From Paramacrobiotus metropolitanus (lineage: Eukaryota > Tardigrada > Eutardigrada > Parachela > Macrobiotidae), in contig NW_026570232.1 in assembly GCF_019649055.1 (NCBI RefSeq), positions 1,240,001-1,304,000 on the forward strand: DNA of 64,000 bases. The letters run 5' to 3'. Each line of letters opens with the position of its first letter. Position 1 is the stretch's first letter. The notes beneath the pieces were generated by a model. It saw nothing but the letters and a program-made list of their open reading frames with translations, had not been told where the DNA came from and did not search any database. The position numbers and the translations under genes are program-made. This document shows positions 1-12,252 of the stretch, piece by piece.

Positions 1-192
1 AATTGTACCTATACCGTACCTGTAACAGGAAGACGTTCGTTCCTTCATCTATACGCGAATTTGGATGTCCAAATGTCCCTTTACCAAACTTACCTTATTA
101 CTGGCGCAAAGCACATGGTACTAAAGTCATTACGTAAATTTAATTATTCAGCGATTACTTAATTTTGAATAAATTGTTTTTAAAGCTTATAA

Positions 193-1664
193 TTACTGTA
201 TAGTCTGTACCCCACTCGTTGCCGGCAGTTCGTCGGCTACTCTGACGAATTTCTGCGTATTGGCATCCCAGAGCAGGTACAATGTGTTGGCTTTCTCGGA
301 GTTCGCCTTGAGTATCCCATTTACAACTTCTGGACAATGGTGATTGGATACCATCAATGCGATCAGATTATCCGCACCAGCATTTGTAATGACTTCCAGC
401 GACTGAACGCCTTAAAATTACAAGCATACTTCTATCTAAATATGCGCTCTATGGTAGTACATGTCACATGACATTGTGTGTGCGCTATATAAGCGTTTTA
501 TCTAGTAAATATTCGTTTCATACACACTATGAGAAAATCCGAAAATGTAAATGCTGATCCCGAACAACGCATCCCATAATATATATATGGATAAGTAACT
601 ACAGTGCATACAATGATGCGTAAAAGTTAAGAAACACATACGTATTTGTAACTAAATTTTTTAACTCGTTTTATATTGCATACCACACAGTGCTGCACGG
701 CCAAAAGAAATTTCCTCCACCGGCACTAATGCGCACTCGCCGCTGCCGCCCTGGACAATCTGATGTAGCGCAATCCGATAAGCGAACGCGTTTTCCGGTA
801 TCAAGGACGCCAACACCACATAGTGCGCTCCGTTGGCCGTCCAGGCAGCCACATACTCCGCCGGGCCGGAATTGGCCGTGGTGCACTGGGTGATGGTGTT
901 GGCTTTCTGGTCGATGATGGACACACTGGGATAACCGCACTGGCGGTCACCTTCCCGGCACTGACGCCCACTGCTGGTCACTAAAACGGTCGTGTGGGCG
1001 TATTGCGCGACGGCCATATCCAGTGCGCCGGCAGCGCCGATTACGCGCAGGGCGTGGAAGTTGACCAGGGTGTGGTCTTTGACGGACACTTCGTATAAAA
1101 TGGGGCTGCGGTTCATGGCGAAGATCACCACGTACTGCTTCGTGCCCACAGCGAAAGCCTGTATAATGTATAAATACCGTCAGCTAGCCGTTTAAATTAT
1201 GAAATTATTTTTTTAAAATTATGTTCATACCTCAAAATTGGTCACAACACCATCCGCAAGGATAACGAACTGTGGCTGAGCGTTTTGTAGATCGTCCATG
1301 GCTCCGTTCACGCACAGAATCTGGCTTTTCCGTTTGGTTGATACCGGCTTGGAGTAGCACAGTACACTATTAAGATGATGCAGTTGTTATAATGATGCAG
1401 ATATTATACAGTTCGGTAAATAGAAGCTTGATTAATGATACAGGTGACTTTCTGTTTCACTTACTAGTTGTTCGTCAACTGTGGTAGAGCCATTAGTGCG
1501 GAGGATGAAGCGCTGGTGCCATGGCGGTGAAATACCCGTTCCACCGCCACACACGCCGGGTTACACTTGGCCTGCTCCCGCGTACAGTCTGCAATTGTAA
1601 GCGAATCTTCACCGGCAAAATCATTAAAACTCGTACATAACACAACAATGTGTCGCGAGTACAA
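193..1664 (-). CDS. EAR/EPTP-like repeat protein, 5' end uncertain
   Basis: I join four exons on the minus strand: 1588-1465 (possibly extending to 1664), 1366-1231, 1158-684 and 410-193. All junctions are GT-AG and keep one frame (phases 2, 0, 1), ending at TAA 195-193. The product has repeated units of hydrophobic strands followed by a Trp or Tyr, a Phe-Val/Leu step and a Gly-Ala/Val, for example LYLLWDANTQKFVRV near the C terminus and YVVIFAMNRSPILYEV in the middle. This resembles EAR (EPTP) repeats, which form beta-propellers in secreted proteins. Paired cysteines in the N-terminal exon suggest an extracellular protein. The acceptor at 1589 is good, so the true first exon (probably a signal peptide) may lie upstream and was not found. 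An ATG at 1664 is the alternative start. The family call rests on pattern only; a different propeller family is possible. Confidence 0.55.
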
Positions 1665-2973
1665 GCTAGGGGCTTTATTTATGTTTACACTGCGACATAG
1701 CAGTCAGTCATTCCACTACAGCCATTATTGCACAATCAAGAATTAAAAACAACAACCAAAATCACAATTATCAACAACTTTATTCTTTAGCGCGGTACAA
1801 TACCTGTAGCTGTCGATGGAAAAATAAAATATGAAAAACATAAGACTGCAGTTGCGCACAGTGCCGGCCACGGGTCACGCATTTTGGCAGTTCGCATGAA
1901 AACAACTGGTATGTGGAAAAATGTCAGGCAGCGTAAAGGAACACCAAACCTTCAATCGTTGGACAACAAAGACAAGCCAAACAAATCTTGCATATTACAG
2001 CTTTGTCATCCAAATTTTATTAGAGCTGCTTTCGCGTTTGGTGTAAAAGAGAAAGTACCATGCTGCGGGTTGTTTCTGTCTTCCGGCGAGTTTTATCGGA
2101 AATGCAAATCGGAGAATTGGCAAAAAAAGAATAATTGTTCACGGTCAGCCACATACCAATGTCTGCTTAAGAGGGGTAAAGGTCGTGCACGGCGGAAGTG
2201 TCATTTACCGGCAATTCGTCATGGGCTAGTCATGATTATCCGTGCTGCTGACTTTTGAAGGTTTAATTTATTTTTCCAAAACTCTATGATTTTCCTTTTT
2301 ACAAAAAGATGTCCTTCTGCAATACAGATAGTATGTGCACTTCTTGCTATCGCTACTTTTGGATTACAGATTAGAACTGTTATCAGTACCTTTCGCGCTA
2401 CTTTTTTTAAAATATAATTATAATATTCACAAACCATTCAAACCTATGATATACAGTAGTAATAACTTGAATCATGTTGTTGGTCGTCAAATAATATAAT
2501 AACAAAAAGTACAATTTCAACAGTTAATTTCATTAAAGGGCTATATTGATCAGTAATACAGACAGATAGTACGGACGCAGCGAAAAAAAACGGTGTCTAT
2601 CCTATTCTAGGTAAATATGGCGCAAAATTTGTAGTTGCAGAACGTTAACAAAGCGGAAGTGCAGTACTTGTGCTTGCACACGCCTTGCAACTGCCAGCTT
2701 GCGTGCCTCATCCGGGCGTCATTTAATACTGCAAACAGCACAAACGTTGCAAAACGCAAAGAAAAAGATAAAAACTGTTATTTGTGATTCTCAGTTAAAG
2801 TTAATCTCCTACATGTAAGAATATGGATGACCTTTTCGAACCCATACAGTTTATACAGGTAATTAGAGCAGTTTGACGGTTGTGCTAGTGCTGAATGCGA
2901 CTTCCAGGGGCAAGTCGCTAGTAAATTGAAAAACGTCGTAAAGTAAACTTTCTTTGACCTTCTCCACCTGAAA
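1665..2973. other. Intergenic, no supported gene
   Basis: This stretch lies between the 5' side of the EAR-like gene and the 3' end of the dsRNA-binding protein gene, both on the minus strand. It is AT-rich with several open frames that lack domain similarity. A short plus-strand ATG exon at 2823-2858 followed by a GT donor is possible, but no partner exon is visible. It may hold the missing first exon of the EAR-like gene. Confidence 0.5.
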
Positions 2974-5900
2974 TTACTCTTTCTTTCGACTTATCCCATG
3001 CTTCGCAGCGCCCGAGGATATTTTCTCGACGTCTGCTACGACGCTGAAATATCGTTCAGCCTTCCGTAATGCCGATTCTTTTGCGGCTTGATCGTCGCCA
3101 CCCATGCCAGAAAATCCTAGCGGAAATTCTGTTTTGGCGAATGTCACGATCATTGTCAATAAAACTGGGCCCTCCACTTTGCCTATAAAAGTTGTGTACA
3201 CAGTTAAGAAGCGTATAATATGCGTAATTTCATCAGTCGAAGTAGTACATGTAGGATGTGTCGGTAGACTATAGTCTATGCACCTACGTTTTTTTCGTTT
3301 TGATTTCGTGGGCACAGAACGGTAGCTGCTCTTGAAGGAGTCAGTCTGTGGCCATGGCTCAAAGTAATACCGGAAACTGTATTTAGTAGCCAGTAAAGCC
3401 AATCGATCATCCAAGGTACTCCACTGTGAGTCCTGGTAGTATTCTTGTAATAATGCTGCTCCTGTCGGCAGATTCTTAGCAGAGCGATTAATGAGCAGAC
3501 TATGTTGAAATCGACCCCATCCTGCCGGCGTTTCTGTTTTTACCGGTGGTTTCTGGAATAGTTTCTGCAAAGCACACACAGTAAAATTGCAGACACAAAC
3601 TCTCATTCAACATGTTAATTACAACCATGCAATCCGAAAACATTTACATTTTAGAACGTAATCTTTGAAACTCTGATGTGCCACAGAATTATCATTACAC
3701 ATACCTCGGTACGCTTATAAAAATTATATCCTACTTGAATTATTTGTGCAAGCAATAATTATAAGTGAATTATTTTTATACACGACGTACTTTTTGGCTT
3801 TTGATTTAAGGTTTATATGAAGATGTAAAGTGCATAATATACCGTGCACCCATTACATTTATATTTGTATATTATTCTGTTTCGCCTGGCTAATTGTACA
3901 TCACACAAATAAATGTTAACAAAGAAAGTAATCGCAACCCGTACCAGTTTTTCCTCAACAGTTTCTAGCTTTAGTTGGACACTCTCGAGGCTTAGCAGGT
4001 AATTATGCATGCGTTCAGCAGCCTCTCGAAGAGCCTGTCGTTTGCTGGCACCTTCCCCAACGGTGACCTCTTCATCCACCATCACTCTGCAGATCCATGA
4101 CGCTCGTGACTGTTCCTCCGATCTGCCGGCTTCTTGGTACTCAATGCGCAGAGATCCTGCTTGGACGATGTTCAATATCCAATTGACACTAGAAGATATT
4201 AAATTTGGGTTCTGTACTCGCACACTTGCATATTATTATTACATGCTATTCTCTACAGGCTGCCACCATGCAGTAGTAATTAAGTATTTTAGCTTATCGT
4301 TGCATTCGAATGTGCGCAGCAACAGGTAGTAATCAATCATTAACACGTACTGTAATAAACAGAGCACAGGCCACACTTACATAATATTTTCAAAAAGTTA
4401 TTTACTTTGGGATGTTATACGGCACGGGGCGATCTGACAATTGACATACCTTGCTGTAGGATTATTTGTGTTAAATGGGGGGATTGAAGAGAATACACTG
4501 AGCTTCTTTTCTGTTAAAAGGTCTTGGCGTCCGGATGAACTGCAAATGGCCACAACTTGCTTTTCGTCATTCACTTTCGATTTTTCTCTACAATGACCAA
4601 TCATTAATGCAGCATTATTTACTTTAGTATATTTCCAAGTTTTATTCGAAATGCAATCGTTTATTCACCAAACCAAATAGGGATCAGCAAGGCTATGTGA
4701 TTACGGCACGGGGCGATCAGACGACGAACTGCACGCTACCAGAAGATTGTGTGCGAAAGTTTCAGTACTTGTGGGATGTACCGATGATTGACAGGGATGT
4801 ATCAGAACTGATGTTATCAACGATTGGCAATGAGCGCGCAAGAGCCGTATTGTTGGCTGCATTTAGCAGAGATTCCGGGGGATGGCTGAATGCATTACCG
4901 GCGCCTTGTCTTGGAAAGTTTTTACGAGATGAAGAAGTCAGAGTAGGAGTGGCATTACGTTTTGGATTGCCTGTAATGGCAGCTCATAACTGCGTGGCAT
5001 GCGGCAAATTAGTGGAAGCGAACGGGCTTTCCTGCATCACGGGCTTTCCTGCAATAAATCAACGAATGGGCGATGGGCCAGACATAGAGAAATGAACAGT
5101 ATTGCCAAAAACTGTTGCGAGAGTGCAGGATTCCCATGTCAACTGGAACCGACGGGCCTATCACCAAGTGCGGCGATTCGACCTGACGGCATGACGCTTA
5201 TTCCAGTCCGTCAAGGAAAGTCTGTTGTATGGGATGTCACAAGCTGGTGTACAGTAGCCGATTCCCATGTCCAAGGAAGTTCGAAGAAGGCAGGAAGTGT
5301 GGCTCACCTGGCAGAAAATGAGAAGCGACGGAAGTACTCTCCACTGAAAGTAGACACCTTTTCTATCCCTTAGTTGTTGAAACGTTCGGTGTCTTCGGCC
5401 TAGCTTTAAGTGAATTTGTACATTTTATGGGCCGTAAAACTCGTGAATTAACTGGAAAAGCGCGTTCTACTGCTTTTACGAAGCAACGTTTTAGTTTGGC
5501 TGTCATTAAGGGAATGCTACTGCTGTGTTAAGTACGTTGCCTTTTAACCCGCGGGCGGATAGAGATTTTGGTTGTTTTTTTAATGTTTAAATTTTAACTG
5601 TAAAGTAGTGTTTCCGCGCTTGCACTTTTGTTGTTATGGCGGCTATTGCCCAGTAAACCTATGTAATTACAATATCACGGTTCGGTACACAGTAGCTTTA
5701 TTATTCTTTCACATGAAACTGAGCGGACAACGTACTATGCCAACGCTTTTGAGTTCACCCGCACTTACAGCAGTGGTTGAAGATCGTTCTCGTTCCGCTT
5801 TTCATGATTCTCCACTGGTGCTGGTTCAGGCGGAACTTCTTCGTTAACCTTCGGTTCAGTCAAATCGAGCACGGGCTGGCAAAAATTCTTTGCTGCCAGT

Positions 5901-6205
5901 ATTTTATATGCCGCGACGGCTTTGGCGTTATTCTTTCGCGATCCAGAGCCGACTGCGTCAATTCCCAGTGCAGCAGCCTTTACGAAGAATACAGTCGTTG
6001 CTTTCTTCTGATGATACGATATCACGGTGAACTGCGGAGTGTCTTCTTTCCGTTTGCTGCATATTTCATGGAGATAGCCAACTGGATTTGGATGGAGATT
6101 CGTGATTTGTGCATACTGTTCGTCCACGCTGGAAAGGTCATCAACGTCTCCATTAGCCATCTTCAAAACGTTAGATAGAGATGGACTGCGAAACGCAGAG
6201 GGCAC
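2974..6205 (-). CDS. Three-domain dsRNA-binding protein (Staufen/TARBP2-like)
   Basis: Four exons, 6205-5769, 4188-3945, 3564-3288 and 3182-2974, join in frame to 388 residues. dsRBD1 spans about residues 40-105: it starts NPVGYLHEIC and ends in GSGSRKNNAKAVAAYKIL, the helix that contacts RNA. dsRBD2 spans about 148-212 (NWILNIVQAG to EGASKRQALREAAERM). A third, divergent domain from about 279 (DDRLALLATKYSF onwards) ends in ESALRKAERYF and resembles the degenerate last dsRBD of Staufen or TARBP2/PRKRA that binds protein partners. Family members act in the cytoplasm in Dicer/RISC loading or mRNA localisation; which role applies cannot be told here. The start may be Met1 or Met16. The last intron (3287-3183) is exactly 105 bp with no stop, so its retention would insert 35 residues into the third domain. 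Intron 1 contains retroelement debris in antisense. Confidence 0.75.
4418..4718 (+). repeat. 17-bp direct repeat at 4418-4434 and 4702-4718
   Basis: The same 17 bases (tacggcacggggcgatc) occur twice, 284 bp apart, in the intron of the dsRNA-binding protein gene. The second copy lies at the start of the readable retroelement frame. The pair could be a duplication inside the element or the scar of an insertion between them; the sequence alone does not decide. Confidence 0.6.
4690..5660 (+). pseudogene. Retroelement (non-LTR-type) ORF C-terminal fragment, frameshifted
   Basis: Three plus-strand frames follow one another: about 4697-5092, 5090-5370 and 5370-5531. The first contains RARAVLLAAFSRDSGGWLNA, then LRFGLP and a CxxC-like Cys pair. 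The second contains RPDGMTLIP followed by GKSVVWDVT. The third contains VVETFGVFG and ends in a helix with QRFSLAVIKG. This order (Ala-rich GWLNALP block, RPDG, WDVT, VETFG) is what I know from the C-terminal part of reverse-transcriptase polyproteins common in invertebrate genomes. At least two frameshifts separate the blocks and no RT catalytic core is present, so it is a dead 5'-truncated copy. It lies antisense inside intron 1 of the dsRNA-binding protein gene. A 3' tail (5592-5660) recurs at 21044. Confidence 0.7.
5592..5660 (+). repeat. Dispersed repeat, copy A (retroelement 3' tail)
   Basis: Begins ttttaactgtaaag and continues through a tccgcg, ttgc, atggc and attgcc pattern shared, with substitutions and small indels, with 21044-21113. 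It directly follows the frameshifted retroelement fragment, so it is probably its 3' untranslated tail. Confidence 0.55.
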
Positions 6206-7533
6206 AACTGGTTTTTACAAACTCCTCAAGTTATAAAACAAATAAAAGCCCTACTGCAACGCATGCAGTGCTGCACGAAAGGAAACACCACTGAATTTGC
6301 AAACACTGCAGTTGCTAAGCAACGTGGCCGGCAGCGCAACTACGAGTAAAATAAAGAATGCACAAAAACCACTTGATCATCGACTTTTGTCACTTTTCGA
6401 TTCGAATATCTGCGCCTTTCGGTGACAATCAGAATCTTTTAGCGAGTAGTTAGAATGCTGAAGTTGTACACTCAATAATAATTATGTTCAGGTACGATTA
6501 TCAAATGCTCAATTGCTTGCTAATTTGGTGGACTTCATGCCATACTTCATTTCCCTGCGCAAGACACGTTCGGGACATATGTACAGAATGATATGCTCCC
6601 AGTTCCGCAGCGATATCTCACGGTTGCAACGGCGCCCGCTCCCCTCTTTGGCTGAGCCCGCAAGTGTTTTATGGACTGGTCGCACACTGAGACCAAATCA
6701 CCTCACCGGTCAGTTCAAAAGCACGCAATTAAAATCGTAAATTCCATAACGTGTCTGCCGACCCATTCAGGAGGTACTGTACAGTAGAAGATCATCAAAT
6801 TTATTGTAAGTTGCGATCATGTATTTTTGATAAGGTATGCGGCCGGCAAATGTTTGAAAATATGTTGACATAATTATTATGATTGTATATATTGTGCAAC
6901 AGAATAAGAACATACTGTACAAAAAAAAAACAAAGTCACTGCAAAGGGCAGAAAGGGCGGGAGGGAGAAAAATTCACTGCCCAAACTGCAGAAATGATTT
7001 CAACTGAACACCAACACTCAGCAGAGCAAAACCGCTCAGAATCTCAATCTCTCAGAAACAAAGCAACCAATAAGGAGTGACAAACAGCCATAAGCAAGAA
7101 ATGGGATGGATTCACCCACAATTAACTATGATTAAGGACAACGTAAGCCAGCTTAGGCACATGTGGCATGTTAATCACTCATTATGTACGTATACGTATC
7201 TACAGGGTGAAACGTGCCAAACGAGCTATATCATTATTAACGTTTAAACTATAAATAATAAGGTGATTATCACAAGCCGAGCCTGCGTTCTATATGAAAA
7301 GTAACGCTAGTAAAATACCACAGAATCCTGCAGAGAATTATTTATAAATAAATTCAGACACTACTGCATTCGATTAAGTACTCGGTCATTCACAACTTTA
7401 CAGATTGCGCTTAAACAAAACTTAATAATATAACGAGAATCATCGAGAAAGAGTAGAAAAACAATTTTTGCACTGTTTTTTTCCCACAAAGAATGGACAG
7501 CTTCCCAGTATCACTAATGAGACAGTTTTGCGT
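6206..7533. other. Intergenic, no supported gene
   Basis: AT-rich spacer between the 5' end of the dsRNA-binding protein gene and the 3' end of the next minus-strand gene. It should hold the promoter of the former and the 3' untranslated region of the latter. No conserved coding exon, clear TATA box or repeat was recognised. Confidence 0.5.
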
Positions 7534-10500
7534 TTAACCCGGATAATGTGGTCCGGCGCCATATGGAGGATACTGAGCTTGGTAAGGCATGGCGTAGTTG
7601 CCGGGCGGCGGCAGGCCTGGGTAACCAGGAGGTCCGTACTGAGGAGGAAGAGGTGGTCCATACTGGCCCCCACCGTACTGGGGCGGTGGTCCGTACTGGG
7701 TGTAATTACCGGGACGGCCGTAAGGCTGCGGACTTTGTCCGTACGGGTTGCGCGCTGGAGGACTGGGATAGTCACCTGAGTCGTCGTAGTTGTTCTTTTT
7801 GTCGGAGCCGCATGACAGTTCCGATAGATATTTGTCTGCGATATAAAAAACAAATTAGTACAGTTTCCATGGGAAGCGTGAAAAGGTCATGCTTCTCACA
7901 TACCACTGTATATGTTCTCGCTAAATACAAATTTATAAAAGGTATACAAAGAAATAGGAATACAAAATTTGTAAGAGTATGCAAGATACAGTGTTATTAT
8001 CGACAAAGTGCTAAATCGTTACAAGAAAATAAAAATACGTGCCATAAAATTTGGCCGGTCGCGTGCACGCCACGCATGTTGACGATGATCCACAGCACTT
8101 GGATTTGTAGCTACAAGACTCGGCCCCGTAATAATGGGACTCCTTTCCAATTTCCGTTGGGTTGATCTCGCCCGGCGTGTAGTCGCCGCAGGTGGAGACG
8201 TTGTTCATGGCCGCCACGAGACTGGACAAGCAGTAGGCTCGCAATGACTTGGTCGGACTGGTCACAAAAATGTACTGGCATGCGTCACTGTGACCTCGCA
8301 CATACTGTAGATCGGAAGCCTAAGAAACAAAGAAGTGCGTTGGATAACAAGAATTACAAGACTTCTGTAGAAGCGCAGCACCGTTTACCTGGTCTGAGCC
8401 GCGGAGGAAGACCACTTTGTCTTGTCGCAACTGGTTAGCGCTGGTATCGTACAACATGCAGAAGGAGGAGTATCTGGGTTGGCCTTCCACGACGGTATAA
8501 TTGCAGCAGTGCAGGACATTAACCGAAGCGCACATGAAGGTCATGTTTCCGGCATAAATAACATTTGCCTTGTTGATACCTATAACAATCGTTCATACGA
8601 AATTAGCTGCAGTAACATTTGCCGGCATCTCTATGAATCAAATTATAACTGATACCTTAGAAAATTTATACTACAATTATCTATACGAGTTTCAAAATCG
8701 ACGAACTTTGTACTCGTACAACATTAGGATTTTGGCAAAATACTGTATACAGTATGCATCTGTACATTTATTTATCGTTGTTTTTGAAAAATGTATAAAC
8801 ACATGTGTCTTATGTATCACTAACAAAATGTAATTCATATGTGCATATCTTCTCGTATAATTATATCATTTACATGTAAAATGTATGGCAGTACTAATGA
8901 AAATTAATAAGTTTTTTACAACGCACCGCATAATGGATAAATGGGCGCGTAACTTCCGTCGGTATTCGAGCAGCCGATATTTGTGATTGTCTCAATCAGC
9001 TTATTCCTGCAGACGTACTCCTCCACATCGGGATTAATGGAGAAATGCACAATGGGGGTTGTGCATTTTTCCACGGAATAATTTCCCGTCGGCGAATCGC
9101 GGTTCACAGTGATGACGCCCGGCACCGGTGCGGAGTCAACACCTTGTTTGGCCACCAAAAAGGCTTGCGGTGTCTTGTGCACCAGCCACATGGAGGCGTC
9201 CACCGTGGAGGTCACTGGCAGATTGCCGCAGTAGTACCATTTGTAGTTGTTGGGGCAGATGTGGTAGATCGGCGGGAGTATGTCGGAGGGCTCGCGGATC
9301 TGGTCGTAGCGGAAAGCGGTGTGGTAGCTGGAGAAGACGGTGACGAGGCAGGAGAGCTCCTTTTCCGTGGTGAAGCCCACACGTCCCACGCCGCTGAGAC
9401 CGGTGTTGAAGATGGATTCTACCTGGTCAAAGGTGATCTGGTAGTTCTCCTTGAAGTTCACCTGGTATATGGTGGATGCGTAGCCGCGGATGAAGCAGAC
9501 GATGTAGACGTAGGTGTTCAGTCGGAGTTGCTACGAATTAGTGCATTAGCGTTCAAAACAATTCTGCATATAAACTAAACCGTACAAATATTAACTAAAA
9601 ATATGCATATAATTTTCTGTATCAGCGTGACCGGGCTTTGCGTACTCTCGTATCGATAATATCCTTAACTTTTGTCGCATTTAAGCATGTTAAATAAGCG
9701 ATTTTACCTTGTTAAGATTAATAATAAAATCTCACCCGTATTTTCCAGCACGGATATGTAGTTTCTACTGAAGCAATTTGCGCACCGACAGTGACAGCTT
9801 GATAAGCGGGCTGATAAGGGCCTTTTTGGGGACCGTAACCAGGCTGGGGCGGGGCGTACGGATTGGGATACGGAGTGCGTTGGTCATAACCGTATGCCGG
9901 GCATTTTAGGGAGTAGCAGTAGATTCCTGTGATGTCGTAACCGTAACCGGCCGAACACAGATATCTGGCATAGTACAACAGCACTTTCAATTCATTTTAA
10001 AAAATACATGAAGTGTAAAATCTCCGCAAATTCAAAAATAAAATAAATACGTTTGTCTTAATTAATAGCAAATGTATCGTTTGTTTCGTTTATGAAATGA
10101 CAGTGTCTGGAAAACGTGCTTACTCAACGTTTGGATCAATGGAACTGGATATGAGGATAGTGCTGCTCGGACTCTGCGCGTTAGGATCGGAGCTGGATGC
10201 CCTCAGCGATGTCGTTACTCCGCAGCTGGTGTAGTTGCCGTCCTCACCCGGTGGAAATTTGTACCTGACTGCGCCACTACCGGTTATCCATAGCGCGCAA
10301 AAACCTGAATTTGGATACAACAAAACAATATGTAATGCACTTATGTAATACACTAAATATATGTACAGATATTTAAAGCAATAAATGTGATATATGATAA
10401 CAACGTTTAAGTTTACCAACTTTTTGTATCTGAAAGAGCTTTTGAAATGCAAAAAGTACGAAACTAGTTTAACAAACACGATATAATTTTTAAAGAAAAT

Positions 10501-10573
10501 AAAAAAGGATTTTGCGTAGAAATATTGAAGTTACTTTACCGGTCAGCAGAACGAGCCGCGCGTACGCGTTCAT
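7534..10573 (-). CDS. Secreted Cys-rich protein with Pro/Tyr-rich segments, family unknown
   Basis: Exons on the minus strand: 10573-10540, 10304-10124, 9964-9736, 9530-8927, 8579-8389, 8319 to about 8050, and 7835-7534 (TAA 7536-7534). The first five junctions agree in phase. It starts MNAYARLVLLT then, after a phase-1 intron, GFCALWITGSG, a convincing signal peptide. The body has about two dozen cysteines in short pairs (YYCGNL, HCCNY, SKCCG) and several N-glycosylation sequons, so it is extracellular and disulphide-bonded. Two low-complexity stretches are present: a PYPNPYAPPQPGYGP block in exon 3, and a C-terminal tail of QYGPP/PYG repeats in the last exon. I do not recognise the family. 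The exon 6 to 7 junction is unsettled, because the last exon needs phase 1 and the best-looking donors near 8050 are phase 0 or 2; a small unseen exon may exist. Confidence 0.7.
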
Positions 10574-10609
10574 CTCACACCCGCGTTCAGTCAGATCTAT
10601 TGTAATTCC

Positions 10610-10615
10610 CTTATA
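10610..10615 (-). promoter_or_regulatory. Possible TATA element
   Basis: TATAAG on the minus strand, 37 bases before the ATG of the secreted Cys-rich gene at 10573. The spacing would give a 5' leader of only about ten bases. Tentative. Confidence 0.35.
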
Positions 10616-12252
10616 GCAAAATGTGTCTCAGCGTGTGGGCCGTATCATGAAATGTATTTAACTTGACATGGGGATCCTGTTGCGTAATAATGTATTGGAA
10701 ATGAACCAAGTGTGTCAAACAGCAACACAACCACCAGCAAAAGAATCAAGCCAGCTGCATGTCTCCGGAACTAAACGGTCAATACCAGCGGTTTCCTCCT
10801 AAAGAACTCGGTGTCGCTGGAGAATGACCGCTATGGACTAAGGGTCAACATTCCGTACCCGTAGCCTCTTTACTATGACAATTGTTGGCATTTTTTTCTG
10901 GCCTGCGATAATTTGACCTAATCCGATGCCGATCAAAATCGGGAATGACTGTGTATGTGTAACTGTACATTCGCATATGTACAGATTGATCTAAAACATT
11001 AATCCATGCGTTCTAGATTAACTATAAAAACACAATGCTGTGTTGACTCCCGTAATAAATTAGGCTCCGCACATACAGAAAATTACCGGGGTAAAATGGC
11101 ACAACAAACTCATCCACCAGAGTACTGTTGATCTGTAACTTGTTGTGCTGAGTTTTTGCTTTCCCGTGTATTCCTTTTCTGCTGATTGCTAAATCTGGGC
11201 GTTTTTTACGTAGCTCACAAGGGTTTACTATGCTGGTTTGATTGGCGAAATTTACTGCGCGATAGTTATCTGTACATTGTTAAAGTATATTGCCGCTTTT
11301 GACCACACTTCATATAAAATTGTAAAATATAGTGATACGACAAAAAATATTCGCTAATAAATTTAAAAACTGCATGATATAATCAGACATGGCATGGCCT
11401 TATGGGAGGGAAAAGAAAACAGTTTTCTGAAACGATGCACATTATGCCCAACGGTGCCGAAAACATATGATTATTAACAATGGTGTCACGTTTTGTTCCA
11501 TCCAAAAATTAACTACTACTTTTTGCGATTACAGGCGTATATTTTATATTTAATCATGCCACATGTTACAACTTTATCGGTTTGCCGTTTATTCATAACG
11601 GTATTATATTCTGCAGCAAAGGTACTCCAAGTATCCGAAAATACGCAGCATCATGTTGCTCATTAAAACATTGCTGTGTGCTCCTTGCACCGTTTAAATA
11701 ACACTTGATACGACATTTTTCTGTTAGGATAGCTGCAGATGTGTGATATCTTTAGTTATCCTTAACGTATGCGTAAAAAAAAACTTTATTACCAAAACTT
11801 TATTGAGAACTTTATCACCAGCGGTTTCCAACAAGTCAGTATGTCCTCGAAGCTGAATCTGGGTGACATCGGCCGTTTTTAGGATATAACACACTGTACA
11901 TGTTTTCAGCTCTTAAAGGTCAAAAGTGATGACGGTTCTATCGCATCAATAAACCGAATTTGTCTAAGTTCTCTATTAAATCATAAAATGCACAGTAAAA
12001 AATTCAATGATTTGTTTTACTATGGCAAAATACAGTAATAGCTGACTCGATAAAACATTTACTAATCATGTAATTATATCAATTTTTCTGTCGGTTGACC
12101 CGAAGGTTTTATTTTAGAGTAGACAAATATGGGCAAAACGCCCTGACAACTAACAGTGAAGATAACAACCAAATATTCCGCATCCTTATCCAAAACAAAA
12201 ACACTATCAATATGCCGTAACAGACACTGCTGAACCAGGCGCGGTAGTCGGC
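10616..12252. other. Intergenic, nothing recognised
   Basis: AT-rich spacer with no credible coding exon in either strand. A minus-strand polyadenylation signal for the next gene lies at its right end (12113-12108). Confidence 0.5.
12108..12113 (-). terminator. Putative polyadenylation signal
   Basis: AATAAA on the minus strand 140 bases past the TGA of the Tyr/Gln-rich gene at 12253. Confidence 0.45.

Noticed and set aside
1884-2258. Plus-strand 124-codon frame
   Set aside because: Lys/Cys-rich with no domain and no supporting signals.
2823-2858. Possible plus-strand first exon (MDDLFEPIQFIQ then GT donor)
   Set aside because: No second exon could be found; the ATG context and donor could be chance.
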